DNA from: Streptomyces sp. NP160
Lineage (GTDB): Bacteria > Actinomycetota > Actinomycetes > Actinomycetales > Quadrisphaeraceae
DNA: 64,000 nucleotides
NCBI RefSeq assembly: GCF_006335115.1
Contig: NZ_VDMJ01000020.1
Span: forward strand, 62,001-126,000
Reading direction: 5' to 3'
The notes under the pieces are model-generated. The model was not told where the DNA came from. It did not search any database and worked only from the letters and a program-made list of their open reading frames with translations. The position numbers were made by a program, and so were the translations under genes. The stretch's first letter is position 1, and each line of letters starts with the position of its first letter. Shown in pieces: positions 26,680 through 34,767 of the stretch.

Positions 26680-27486
26680 GTGGGTGAGCGCGAGCAGCAG
26701 CAGGTGTCGGTCCTCGGGACGGGGACGATGGGTGAGGCGGTGCTCGCCGCGGTGCTCGCCGGCGGTCAGCCGGCCGGGAGCACGCTCGCCACGGCGCGAC
26801 GCCCCCAGCGGGCCGCCGAGCTCGCCGAGCGGCACGGCGTCCGCGTGGTCCCCGTGCGGGAGGCGGCCGCCGCCGACGTCGTCGTCCTCGGGGTGAAGCC
26901 GCAGCAGCTCGAGGCCGTGGCCGCCGAGGTGGCGGGAGCGGTGCGCGAGGGAGCGCTGCTGGTGTCGCTGCTCGCCGGGGTCACCACCGCGCGGCTGGCG
27001 TCGCTGTTCCCCGGCGCGAAGGTGGTGCGCACCGTGGTGAACACCCCGGCCCTGGTGGGCGCGGGCGTCACGGTGCTGGCGGCCGGAGCCGGAGCCGGCG
27101 AGGCCGAGCTGGCCCGCGCCGAGGAGCTCCTCGCGGCCACCGGCACCGTGCTGCGCCTGGCCGAGGGCCAGCTCGACGCGGCCACCGGCGTCTCCGGCTC
27201 GGGACCGGCGTTCGTCTTCGCCGTGGCGGACGCCCTCGCCGAGGGCGGCGTGGGCGCCGGCCTGCCCCGCGCGGTGGCCCTGCAGCTGGCCGCCGCGACC
27301 GTGCTGGGCGCCGGGCGCCTCATGGTGGAGACCGGCACGCACCCCGCGCTGCTGCGCGAGCAGGTCACCTCCCCCGCCGGCACCACCGCGGCGGGCCTGC
27401 GGGAGCTGGACGCGCAGGGGATGAGGGCCGCGCTGGTCTCGGCGGTCATGGCCGCGGCGAAGAGGTCGGCCGAGCTCGCGGGCTGA
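26680..27486 (+). CDS. proC: Pyrroline-5-carboxylate reductase
   Basis: 268 residues. It makes L-proline from pyrroline-5-carboxylate with NAD(P)H. The N-terminal Rossmann loop VSVLGTGTMGEAVL, VVVLGVKPQQL, VVRTVVNTPALVGAG and the family signature near the C-terminus (LREQVTSPAGTTAAGLRELD) are clear, as is GVSGSGPAFVF. The start is a leaderless GTG. The next gene is nadK 60 nt downstream, perhaps cotranscribed. Confidence 0.96.
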   Translation: MGEREQQQVSVLGTGTMGEAVLAAVLAGGQPAGSTLATARRPQRAAELAERHGVRVVPVREAAAADVVVLGVKPQQLEAVAAEVAGAVREGALLVSLLAGVTTARLASLFPGAKVVRTVVNTPALVGAGVTVLAAGAGAGEAELARAEELLAATGTVLRLAEGQLDAATGVSGSGPAFVFAVADALAEGGVGAGLPRAVALQLAAATVLGAGRLMVETGTHPALLREQVTSPAGTTAAGLRELDAQGMRAALVSAVMAAAKRSAELAG

Positions 27487-27546
27487 CGGCGCCGTCCTGG
27501 CCCGGCTGCCCGCTCGCCGCCGGGCGGGTGGGGCAGAGTGGGTCGG

Positions 27547-28479
27547 GTGACGACTGCTGGGGGGCCGCCGCGCATCGGACTGGTGCTCCACCCGACCCGC
27601 GACGTCTTCTCCGTCTCCGAGCAGGTGGTGCGCTGGGCCGGCGAGCAGGGCGCCCAGGTGGTGGTGGCCGCCGGTGACGGCGGCCGCGTCGCCGGTCCGG
27701 TGGTCGAGGTGCCGCCGGAGGACCTGGCCCCGGGGTGCCACGCGCTGGTCTCCCTCGGCGGCGACGGCACCATGCTCGGCGCGCTGCGCGCCTCCGCCGG
27801 GACGGGCGTCCCGGTGCTCGGGGTGAACCTCGGGCGCGTGGGCGTGCTCGTGGAGGTCGAGCCGGCGGAGGTGGCGCCGGCGCTGCAGCGCGTCGTGGAG
27901 GGCCGCTACTCCGTGGAGGCCCGTCCGGCCCTGCGGGTGACCGGCGTGGAGCTGGAGGACGGCAGCACCTCGGCGGTCGCCTTCAACGACGTGGCGCTGT
28001 CGCGGTGCCCGGGTGACGGGATCGCGTCCGCGGCGCTGAGCATCGACGGGCAGGGCTACGGCGTGTACCGCTGCGACGCGGTCATCGTGGCAACCCCCAT
28101 GGGCTCCACGGCCTACAGCTACGCCGCCGGCGGCCCGGTGGTCTCGCCGACGCTGTCGGCGATGGTCGTGGCGCCGGCCTCCCCGTGGTCGGGCATCTCC
28201 CGGCCCGTCGTCCTGTCACCCGAGGACCACCTGGCGCTGGAGCTGCTGCCCGACAGCGGCGTGCTCGCGCTCGAGGTGGACGGGCGGGTGCTGGCGCCGC
28301 TGGCGCCCGGTGCGCGCATCGAGGTGGTCGAGGAGCGCGACGCCGGGCACGTGGTGCGCCTCGACAGGGCCCGCCACGACCGCCGCTCGCGCGTGAAGCT
28401 CAGCCTGCTCGACCTGCCGCTGCTGCCGGAGGAGCTGCGCGAGCTGCTCCCCCGCGAGCTGGGCCACGCCCCCGACTGA
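27547..28479 (+). CDS. nadK: NAD kinase
   Basis: About 310 residues. It phosphorylates NAD(H) to NADP(H). The GGDGT motif (ALVSLGGDGTMLG) and the second conserved block TPMGSTAYSYAAGGPVVSP are present, with VNLGRVGVLVEVEP between. The usual NE(D/N) is changed to FNDVALSR, an Asn-Asp variant. GTG 27547 is preferred because CAGAGT lies 7 nt upstream; GTG 27538 would add three residues. Making NADP(H) next to proC (an NAD(P)H user) is a sensible pairing. Confidence 0.93.
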   Translation: MTTAGGPPRIGLVLHPTRDVFSVSEQVVRWAGEQGAQVVVAAGDGGRVAGPVVEVPPEDLAPGCHALVSLGGDGTMLGALRASAGTGVPVLGVNLGRVGVLVEVEPAEVAPALQRVVEGRYSVEARPALRVTGVELEDGSTSAVAFNDVALSRCPGDGIASAALSIDGQGYGVYRCDAVIVATPMGSTAYSYAAGGPVVSPTLSAMVVAPASPWSGISRPVVLSPEDHLALELLPDSGVLALEVDGRVLAPLAPGARIEVVEERDAGHVVRLDRARHDRRSRVKLSLLDLPLLPEELRELLPRELGHAPD

Positions 28480-28527
28480 TCCGGCGTCTGACCCCGCGCG
28501 TGCCGCGACCCGTCGCAACCCCGCCCC

Positions 28528-28562
28528 GAGGTGTCGGAACCGTGGCCCGGTTCCGACACCTC
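28528..28562. terminator. Bidirectional terminator
   Basis: Perfect 14-bp arms GAGGTGTCGGAACC (28528-28541) and its complement (28549-28562) around a 7-nt loop. Part of the right arm is repeated at 28571-28580 (GTTCCGACAG). It sits between nadK and the convergent F420-reductase gene. Confidence 0.75.
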
Positions 28563-28602
28563 CCGGCAGGGTTCCGACAGCTCGAAGCCGGTCGGCGCGG
28601 GA

Positions 28603-29043
28603 TCAGGACTCGCGGGGTTCCATGACGACGACGGGGATCTCGCGGTCGGTCTTGGTCTGGTACTCGGCGTAGTCCGGCCAGACGGCCACGGCGCGCTCCC
28701 ACCACTGCGCCCGCTCCTCGCCGTGCACCTCGCGGGCGGTGTAGTCGGCCTTGTGCGGGCCGTCCTGCACCTCGACGTGGGGCTCGGCGAGCAGGTTGCG
28801 GTACCAGACGGGGTGCGTCGGGGCCCCGCCCTTGGAGGCCACGGCGGCGTAGGAGCCCTCGTGCTCGACGCGCATCAGCGGCGTCTTGCGGATCTTGCCG
28901 CTCTTGGCACCGCGGTTCGTGACGATCATCACGGGAACGCCCCGCAGCGTGGTGCCCTCGGTGCCGCCGGAGGACTCGTACTGCTCGACCTGGTCGCGGA
29001 CCCACTTCTCGGGGCTGGGCTCGTACTCACCGTGCAAAGGCAT
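28603..29043 (-). CDS. F420H2-dependent quinone reductase/nitroreductase family (DDN-like)
   Basis: 146 residues, the size of the deazaflavin-dependent DDN family. Visible: [25 protein letters not shown] (the phosphate-binding part of the family, split here by description: T-N-R-G-A-K-S-G-K then T-P-L-M), [28 protein letters not shown] and [11 protein letters not shown]. The family uses coenzyme F420H2 to reduce quinones or nitro compounds, which implies the host makes F420. Start: ATG 29043 with GAGGCT 6 nt upstream and GGAGG directly before it. Confidence 0.87.
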   Translation of the reverse strand: MPLHGEYEPSPEKWVRDQVEQYESSGGTEGTTLRGVPVMIVTNRGAKSGKIRKTPLMRVEHEGSYAAVASKGGAPTHPVWYRNLLAEPHVEVQDGPHKADYTAREVHGEERAQWWERAVAVWPDYAEYQTKTDREIPVVVMEPRES

Positions 29044-29049
29044 GCCTCC

Positions 29050-29055
29050 AGCCTC
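29050..29055 (-). promoter_or_regulatory. Possible -10 box for the F420-reductase gene
   Basis: GAGGCT on the minus strand, exactly 6 nt before ATG 29043. A GGAGG also lies directly against the ATG, so leaderless initiation is not certain. Confidence 0.4.
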
Positions 29056-29095
29056 TGCCACGCCCCGCGACGATCGCCACCCGGCCCCCCTCGCC

Positions 29096-29199
29096 GCACT
29101 CGCGCGACCGAGTGCGTCATCAGCTCCCCTTGAAGGAGCACTCGCGTGACCGAGTGCGTCATGAGGTCCTCTTGAAGGAGCACTCGCGTGAGCGAGTGC
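29096..29199. repeat. Phased palindrome array 3 (3 units, 42-nt period)
   Basis: Perfect units GCACTCG-N6-CGAGTGC start at 29096, 29138 and 29180 with centres cgcgac, cgtgac and cgtgag. The two 22-nt spacers both begin GTCAT and end TTGAAGGA. Here the array lies between the divergent starts of the F420-reductase gene and ogt, so a purely terminator role does not fit all loci. Confidence 0.9.
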
Positions 29200-29262
29200 G
29201 CTGTCCACAGGGTGGGGACCGGGCCGAGCGGGCGGGGGCGTCCAGCGGGCAGGGTGAGCGCC

Positions 29263-29853
29263 ATGGCCTCCACCCCGACGCGCGGGCTGCGGCACGCCCG
29301 CACCGACTCACCGCTCGGACCGCTGGTGGTGGTCGTCGACGACGACGGCGCCCTCGCCGGCCTCTACTACGCCGACGGGCACACGCCCGCCCCGCGGCCG
29401 GCGGCGCTCGGCAGCTGCGCCGACCCCGACGACCCGCAGGTCGCTGACGTCACCACCGCCGTCCTCGCCCGCCTGGAGGGCGCGTCCGACGTGCTCGAGG
29501 TCCCGCTGAGCTGGGCCGCCGTGCCCGGCGCCACCGACCTGCAGCGCGCGGTGTGGGCGCAGGTCGCCGCGATCCCCCGCGGCGAGACGCGCACCTACGG
29601 GGAGGTGGCGGCGGCGATCGGCAGGCCGACCGCCGTGCGCGCCGTCGGGCAGGCGGTCGGGCGCAACCCGCACTCGCTCGTCGTCCCCTGCCACCGGGTG
29701 GTCGGGTCCGGCGGGAAGATCACCGGCTACGCCGGCGGCGTGGACGTCAAGCGCCGCCTGCTGGAGCTCGAGGGCGTCGCGCTCGCCGCCGGCACGCCGG
29801 TCAGCGACGCGCCGGGGGCGCCGGCTCCAGGTGCACCGCCTTCAGCGCCGTGA
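29263..29853 (+). CDS. ogt: Methylated-DNA-protein-cysteine methyltransferase
   Basis: 196 residues. It repairs O6-alkylguanine by moving the alkyl group to its own Cys. The helix-turn-helix region ([23 protein letters not shown]), [11 protein letters not shown] and the active site VVPCHRVVG followed by GKITGYAGG are all present. The C-terminal ~18 residues are Ala/Pro-rich and extend 53 nt into the end of the opposite-strand aldehyde dehydrogenase gene. Start: ATG 29263; GTG 29254 is in frame and possible. This is a suicide enzyme acting on nucleoid DNA. Confidence 0.94.
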   Translation: MASTPTRGLRHARTDSPLGPLVVVVDDDGALAGLYYADGHTPAPRPAALGSCADPDDPQVADVTTAVLARLEGASDVLEVPLSWAAVPGATDLQRAVWAQVAAIPRGETRTYGEVAAAIGRPTAVRAVGQAVGRNPHSLVVPCHRVVGSGGKITGYAGGVDVKRRLLELEGVALAAGTPVSDAPGAPAPGAPPSAP

Positions 29854-31258
29854 GCTCGCCCAGCAGGTCCGGCCCGTAGCCGCGCCCGCGCCCGGAAGAG
29901 CGGCGCGGGTCGGCTGAGCCACCCGGTGCGCCGCCCCACACGGCGTTGACCTTGACGGTGCCGACCTCCAGCTCGTCGGCGGCCTGCAGCGCGTGGGCGG
30001 TGTCGGGCGTCAGCACGGTGGCGGCGAGCCCGTAGGCGCCGGAGCCCGCCAGGCGCAGCCCCTCCTCCCAGTCGGCCACCACGCGCACCGCCGCGACAGG
30101 ACCGAAGGTCTCCTCGGCCATGACGTCCATGTCGTCGGTGCACCCGACCAGCACGGTCGGCGGGTACCAGGCACCGGGCCGGTCCAGCCGCGCCCCGCCG
30201 GCCAGCGCCGTCGCACCCGCCGCGAGCGCGTCGTCCACGTGCTGCGCGACCACGGCGATCTGCCGCTCGTCGACGAGCGGCCCGAGCTCGCTCGCGGGGT
30301 CGGACGGGTCGGCGACGACGACTCCCCGTGCCAGCGCCACCAGCTCCTCCAGCACGGCGTCGGCGACGTCGGCGTGCAGGTACACGCGCTCCACCGACGT
30401 GCACAGCTGACCGGTGTTGGTGAAGGCGCCGGCGGCGATCTGGGCCGCGGCCCAGGCCGGGTCGACGCCGGCGTCGACCAGGAGCGGGTCCTTCCCGCCG
30501 TTCTCGAGCAGGGCGACCGCACCGCGGCCGCCGGCCACGGCGCCGATGCGCCGCCCCGTGGCGGTGGAGCCGACCTGCGCCACCACGTCGACGCGGTCGT
30601 CGGCGACCAGCGCCTCCCCCACCTCGCCGTCACCGGTCACCACCTGGAGCACCCCCGGCGGCAGTGAGGCGGCGATGAGCGCGGCCATCGCCGCGCCGGG
30701 CGCGCTGGAGCGCTCCGACGGCTTGTGCACCACGGTGTTCCCGGCCACCAGCGCCGCGGCGAGCAGGCCCGCGGCGGCGGGGAACGGGTCGTTCCAGGGC
30801 GTGATGACGGCGACCGTGCCGCGCGGCTCGCGGCGCACCACGTCGATGGCGCCCGACGCCCCGGCCAGCGATCGGCCGGCGTCCAGCACCCCGGTCGTGG
30901 CGGCCTCCTCGAGCAGCTCGGCGGCCACCACCGCGGAGCCGCGGGCCTGCCCCACCAGGCGGCCGGTGGTGGCGACGAGCAGGTCGCCGAGGGCGTCGGC
31001 GTGCTCCCGCACGGACGCGGCGGCGGCCCGCAGGGCCGAGGCGCGCTCCCCCGCCGCCGTCGCCCTCCAGCCGCGGCGGGCGGAGCGAGCCCCCGCGAGC
31101 GCGGCCTCCACCTGCTCGGCGGTGGCGCACCGGACCCGTCCGGACGGCTCGCCGGTGGAGGGGTCGACCAGCGGGAGGGACCGGCCCGCGGCGTCGACGG
31201 GGGCTCCGTCCAGCCAGCAGCCGGTGGTCAGGGCGGTGCTCTCGGTGCTCAGCGTCAC
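29801..31258 (-). CDS. Aldehyde dehydrogenase (NAD(P)+)
   Basis: 485 residues of the ALDH superfamily. Active-site residues visible: Asn in TPWNDPFP, Lys in HKPSERSSAP, Glu in LLENGGKDPLLV (usually ELGGK) and the nucleophile in NTGQLCTSVERV. It oxidises an aldehyde to an acid; the substrate is unassigned, and the family includes succinate-semialdehyde and betaine-aldehyde enzymes. TAGACA-N6-GTG is a weak leaderless promoter match. The 3' end overlaps ogt tail to tail; the C-terminal PPARR is probably dispensable. Confidence 0.92.
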   Translation of the reverse strand: MTLSTESTALTTGCWLDGAPVDAAGRSLPLVDPSTGEPSGRVRCATAEQVEAALAGARSARRGWRATAAGERASALRAAAASVREHADALGDLLVATTGRLVGQARGSAVVAAELLEEAATTGVLDAGRSLAGASGAIDVVRREPRGTVAVITPWNDPFPAAAGLLAAALVAGNTVVHKPSERSSAPGAAMAALIAASLPPGVLQVVTGDGEVGEALVADDRVDVVAQVGSTATGRRIGAVAGGRGAVALLENGGKDPLLVDAGVDPAWAAAQIAAGAFTNTGQLCTSVERVYLHADVADAVLEELVALARGVVVADPSDPASELGPLVDERQIAVVAQHVDDALAAGATALAGGARLDRPGAWYPPTVLVGCTDDMDVMAEETFGPVAAVRVVADWEEGLRLAGSGAYGLAATVLTPDTAHALQAADELEVGTVKVNAVWGGAPGGSADPRRSSGRGRGYGPDLLGELTALKAVHLEPAPPARR

Positions 31259-31367
31259 GCGGCCTGTCTACCGGCTGGTCCGCGGTCCCGCCGCCGCGGC
31301 CCGTGTCGCCCGGGTGACCGCCGGGCACCGGGCGGGCGACGCCCACCCGTCGCACACGTGATCGACT

Positions 31368-31395
31368 TTGCAGATCGTCGGCGCTGCCCTACACA
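31368..31395 (+). promoter_or_regulatory. Possible promoter of the heptose operon
   Basis: TTGCAG (31368-31373) and TACACA (31390-31395) at 16-nt spacing, ending 7 nt before ATG 31403; no Shine-Dalgarno is present. The -10 match is poor at its last base. This AT-richer patch in a 144-nt gap is the only obvious promoter site for the operon. Confidence 0.35.
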
Positions 31396-31402
31396 CGTCC
31401 CC

Positions 31403-33118
31403 ATGAAGGTGCTGGGCGTCAACGCCGTCTTCCACGACTCCTCCGCCGCGCTCGTGGTGGACGGCGTCGTGGTGGCCGCCGCCGAGGAGGAGCGCTTCTC
31501 CCGGCGCAAGCACGGCAAGCGGCCGGTGCCGTTCTCGGCGTGGGAGCTGCCCGAGCTGGCGATGCGCTGGTGCCTGGAGCACGCGGGCCTGACCGTCGAC
31601 GACCTCGACGCCGTCGCCTACGGCTACGACCCGTCGATGGCGCTGAGCGAGGAGGAGGGCCACGAGCGCGGCCTGCGCGACCCGTGGGACCACCTGCGCA
31701 CCACCTACGCCTCCCGGGCCGCCGGCTTCCTCGCCACCGCGCTGCCGGGGCTGGACAAGAGCAAGGTCGTCTTCGTCCCCCACCACGTCGCGCACGCGGC
31801 GAGCTCAGGCCTGGCGGGGCCGTCCACCACGGGGAGCGTGCTCGTGCTCGACGGCCGCGGCGAGCGCGGCAGCCACCTGTCGGGCCGCTACGTCGACGGC
31901 AAGCTCGAGGTGCTGGCCACCACCGAGCTGCCGCACTCCCTCGGCCTGGTCTACGAGTCGCTCACCGACCACCTGGGCTTCCTGCGGTCCTCCGACGAGT
32001 TCAAGGTCATGGCGATGGCCTCCTACGGCACACCGCGCCACCTGGAGGCGCTGCGCGAGCACGTGCACGCCACCGGCGACGGCCGCTTCGTGGCGACCGA
32101 GCCCGACTGGGCCCGGTTCGCCCCGCGCCGCACCCCCGCCGAGGCCGCGGCCACCAGCGCGGAGGCCCTCCCGCCCGAGCACGCCGACCTCGCCGCGTCC
32201 GTGCAGGCGCTCACCGAGGAGGTCCTCGTCGACCTCGCGACCTGGCTGCACGAGCAGACCGGCGACACCCTGCTGACGATGGCCGGCGGCACCGCGCTGA
32301 ACTGCGTGGCCAACACGAAGATCTGGCAGCGCACCCCCTTCGAGCAGGTGTGGGTGCAGCCCGCCGCCGGTGACTCCGGCACGGCCCTGGGCGCCGCGCT
32401 GCAGGTGGCCGCCGAGCACGGTGACCGCATCCGCCCGATGGGCACCGCCGCGCTGGGCCGGGAGTGGACGGACGAGCAGCTGGCCGACTGGCTGCGCACC
32501 GCCAAGGTCCCCTTCACCACCCCCGGCAGCCGCGAGGCGCTCGCCGAGGAGGTCGCCGACGTGCTCGCCGCCGACGGCGTGGTCGCCTGGTTCGACGGGC
32601 GCAGCGAGTTCGGGCCCCGCGCCCTGGGCCGCCGCTCCCTCATCGCCCACCCCGGCCACGCGCACAACGTGGAGCGGATGAACGACGTCAAGGGCCGCGA
32701 GCAGTTCCGCCCCATCGCCCCCATGGTGCTGGCCGAGCGCGCGCAGGACGTCTTCGAGAACGGTCCGTTCCCGAGCCCGTACATGCTCTTCGTGCACGAC
32801 GTGAAGGCGGAGTGGCGCGAGAGGATCCCCGCTGTGACGCACGTCGACGGCACCGCCCGCATCCAGACCGTCAGCGACGGCGGAGCCGGGGTCTCCGGTG
32901 AGGTCGACGAGAGCGCCAACCCCGGCGTCCACGCCCTCATCACCGCCTTCGAGCGGCGCACCGGCCTGCCCGTGGTGGTGAACACCAGCCTCAACACCGC
33001 CGGCCGCCCCATGGTCGACGACCCCCGCGACGCGCTCGAGCTGTTCGGGTCCGCCCCCGTCGACGTGCTGGTCCTCGGCCCGCACCTCGTGCGCCGGCAG
33101 AGCTTCTTCGCCTCGTGA
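31403..33118 (+). CDS. NodU/CmcH-family carbamoyltransferase
   Basis: 571 residues. The N-terminal Kae1-like ATPase domain begins MKVLGVNAVFHDSSAALV and has the metal motif HHVAHA (VFVPHHVAHAASSG). GSVLVLDGRGE, SDEFKVMAMASYG and MAGGTALNCVANTKI follow. The C-terminal YrdC-like half has WFDGRSEFGPRALGRRSLIAHP and VVNTSLNTAGRPMV. These enzymes use carbamoyl phosphate and ATP to carbamoylate a hydroxyl on sugars or antibiotics (NodU, TobZ, CmcH). It leads the ADP-heptose/glycosyltransferase operon and overlaps the next gene, so the acceptor is probably a sugar of that product. Confidence 0.93.
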   Translation: MKVLGVNAVFHDSSAALVVDGVVVAAAEEERFSRRKHGKRPVPFSAWELPELAMRWCLEHAGLTVDDLDAVAYGYDPSMALSEEEGHERGLRDPWDHLRTTYASRAAGFLATALPGLDKSKVVFVPHHVAHAASSGLAGPSTTGSVLVLDGRGERGSHLSGRYVDGKLEVLATTELPHSLGLVYESLTDHLGFLRSSDEFKVMAMASYGTPRHLEALREHVHATGDGRFVATEPDWARFAPRRTPAEAAATSAEALPPEHADLAASVQALTEEVLVDLATWLHEQTGDTLLTMAGGTALNCVANTKIWQRTPFEQVWVQPAAGDSGTALGAALQVAAEHGDRIRPMGTAALGREWTDEQLADWLRTAKVPFTTPGSREALAEEVADVLAADGVVAWFDGRSEFGPRALGRRSLIAHPGHAHNVERMNDVKGREQFRPIAPMVLAERAQDVFENGPFPSPYMLFVHDVKAEWRERIPAVTHVDGTARIQTVSDGGAGVSGEVDESANPGVHALITAFERRTGLPVVVNTSLNTAGRPMVDDPRDALELFGSAPVDVLVLGPHLVRRQSFFAS

Positions 33119-34767
33119 GGCCCGCTCGCTGGGCCGTCGTCGTCCCCTCGGTCGGCCGGCCCAGCCTGCAGGTGCTGCTCGACTCCCTCGCCTCCCAGGA
33201 CGCGGCCCAGGACGCGGCCCAGGACGGCGGCGCGCGGCCGGCGCTGGTCGTCGTCGTCGACGACCGGCGGCTGACCGACGAGGGATCCGGACCGCCGGCG
33301 CTGGTGCCGGCGCTCGCCCTCGACGGCGTCGAGCTGGTCGTGGTGCGCTCCGGCGGCCGCGGCCCCGCCGCGGCGCGCAACCTCGGGTGGCGCACCGCCG
33401 CCGCGCGCGTGCCGGACCTGGAGTGGGTCGCGTTCGTCGACGACGACGTCGAGCTGCCCCCGGCGTGGTCCCGCGAGCTGCTCGCCGACCTCGCCGCGGT
33501 CGAGCGGGCGGTCCCGCGCGTCGGCGGCTCGCAGGGCCGGCTGCACGTGCCGCTGCCCACCGGCCGGCGCCCCACCGACTGGGAGCGCGGCACCGCGGGG
33601 CTGGCCGACGCGGCGTGGGCGACCGCCGACATGGCCTACCGCCTGGACGCCCTCGTGGCCGTGGGCGGCTTCGACGAGCGGTTCCCGCGGGCCTACCGGG
33701 AGGACGCCGACCTCGCGCTGCGCGTCGAGCGCGCCGGCTGGTCGCTGGTGCGCGGGCGGCGCACCGCCGTGCACCCCGTGCGCCCCGCCGACGACTGGGT
33801 GAGCGTGCGGGTGCAGCGCGGGAACGCCGACGACGTGCTCATGGCCGCCCTGCACGGCCCGACGTGGCGCCGCGACGCGCAGGCGCCGCCGGGTCGGCTG
33901 CGCTGGCACGTCGCCACCGCGGCGGCGCTCGCGGTGGCCGGCCTCGGGGCCGTCAGCGGTCAGCGGCGGGCCGCGGCGCTGGGGGCGGTGGCGTGGGCGG
34001 GCCTGACCGCGGACTTCGCCCGGCGGCGCCTCGCGCCGGGACCTCGTGACGCCGCCGAGGTGCGGCGGATGGCGCTCACGTCCGCAGCGATCCCGGTCGC
34101 GGCCGTCTGGCACCGCCTGCGGGGGCTGCAGCGCTGGCGGTCGGCGCCCCCCGCGCCCTGGCCGGCCGCGCAGCGCGACGAGCCGCTGGCCGCTGTGCTC
34201 TTCGACCGGGACGGCACCCTCGTCCACGACGTCCCCTACAACGGCGACCCGGCCCAGGTGCGCCTGGTCGACGGCGCCCTCGAGGCGCTCGCCCGCGTGC
34301 GGGGCGCCGGGCTGCGCACCGGCCTGGTGACCAACCAGTCCGGGGTGGCCCGGGGGATCATCACCCGCGACGAGGCCGACGCCGTCACGGCCGAGGTGGT
34401 CCGGCAGGTCGGCGGCCTCGACGTCGTCATGACCTGCCCGCACGGCCCGGAGAGTGGTGACGGGGCCTGCGCGTGCCGCAAGCCCGGCCCCGGCATGGTC
34501 CTCGAGGCCGCACGCCGGCTCGGGGTCCCCGCGTCGCGCGTCGCCGTGGTGGGCGACATCGCCGCCGACGTGGGCGCCGCGGTGGCCGCCGGCGCCCGGG
34601 GCGTCATGGTCCCCACGTCCGTGACACGCTCCGAGGAGATCGCCGCCGCACGTGCTGCGGCAGCGGCTGGCGGCCCCGTGCTCGGCGTCGCCCCTGACCT
34701 GGCCGGCGCCGTCGACCTGCTGCTCGGCGCCGGTGACCGTCACCCGACCCCCGGAGGCACCCCGTGA
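33115..34767 (+). CDS. Glycosyltransferase GT2 fused to GmhB-type HAD phosphatase
   Basis: 550 residues. Residues 1-250 are a GT2 transferase: GGRGPAAARNLGW, the metal motif AFVDDDVELP and GGFDERFPRAYREDADLALR. A hydrophobic stretch (about 265-335) could touch the membrane. Residues 355-530 are a HAD-IIIA phosphatase like D-glycero-D-manno-heptose-1,7-bisphosphate 7-phosphatase: D364-R-D366-G-T, LVTNQSGVARG and the zinc cluster C441-P-H443 ... C452-A-C454-RKPGPGM. It should remove the 7-phosphate in ADP-heptose synthesis while the other half transfers a sugar. Overlaps both neighbours (GTGA). Confidence 0.9.
   Translation: MRPARWAVVVPSVGRPSLQVLLDSLASQDAAQDAAQDGGARPALVVVVDDRRLTDEGSGPPALVPALALDGVELVVVRSGGRGPAAARNLGWRTAAARVPDLEWVAFVDDDVELPPAWSRELLADLAAVERAVPRVGGSQGRLHVPLPTGRRPTDWERGTAGLADAAWATADMAYRLDALVAVGGFDERFPRAYREDADLALRVERAGWSLVRGRRTAVHPVRPADDWVSVRVQRGNADDVLMAALHGPTWRRDAQAPPGRLRWHVATAAALAVAGLGAVSGQRRAAALGAVAWAGLTADFARRRLAPGPRDAAEVRRMALTSAAIPVAAVWHRLRGLQRWRSAPPAPWPAAQRDEPLAAVLFDRDGTLVHDVPYNGDPAQVRLVDGALEALARVRGAGLRTGLVTNQSGVARGIITRDEADAVTAEVVRQVGGLDVVMTCPHGPESGDGACACRKPGPGMVLEAARRLGVPASRVAVVGDIAADVGAAVAAGARGVMVPTSVTRSEEIAAARAAAAAGGPVLGVAPDLAGAVDLLLGAGDRHPTPGGTP

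Noticed and set aside
29096-29199. Possible CRISPR array (short palindromic repeats with 22-nt spacers)
   Set aside because: Only three copies, spacers partly alike, no cas genes nearby, and the same units occur as two- and three-copy groups elsewhere.
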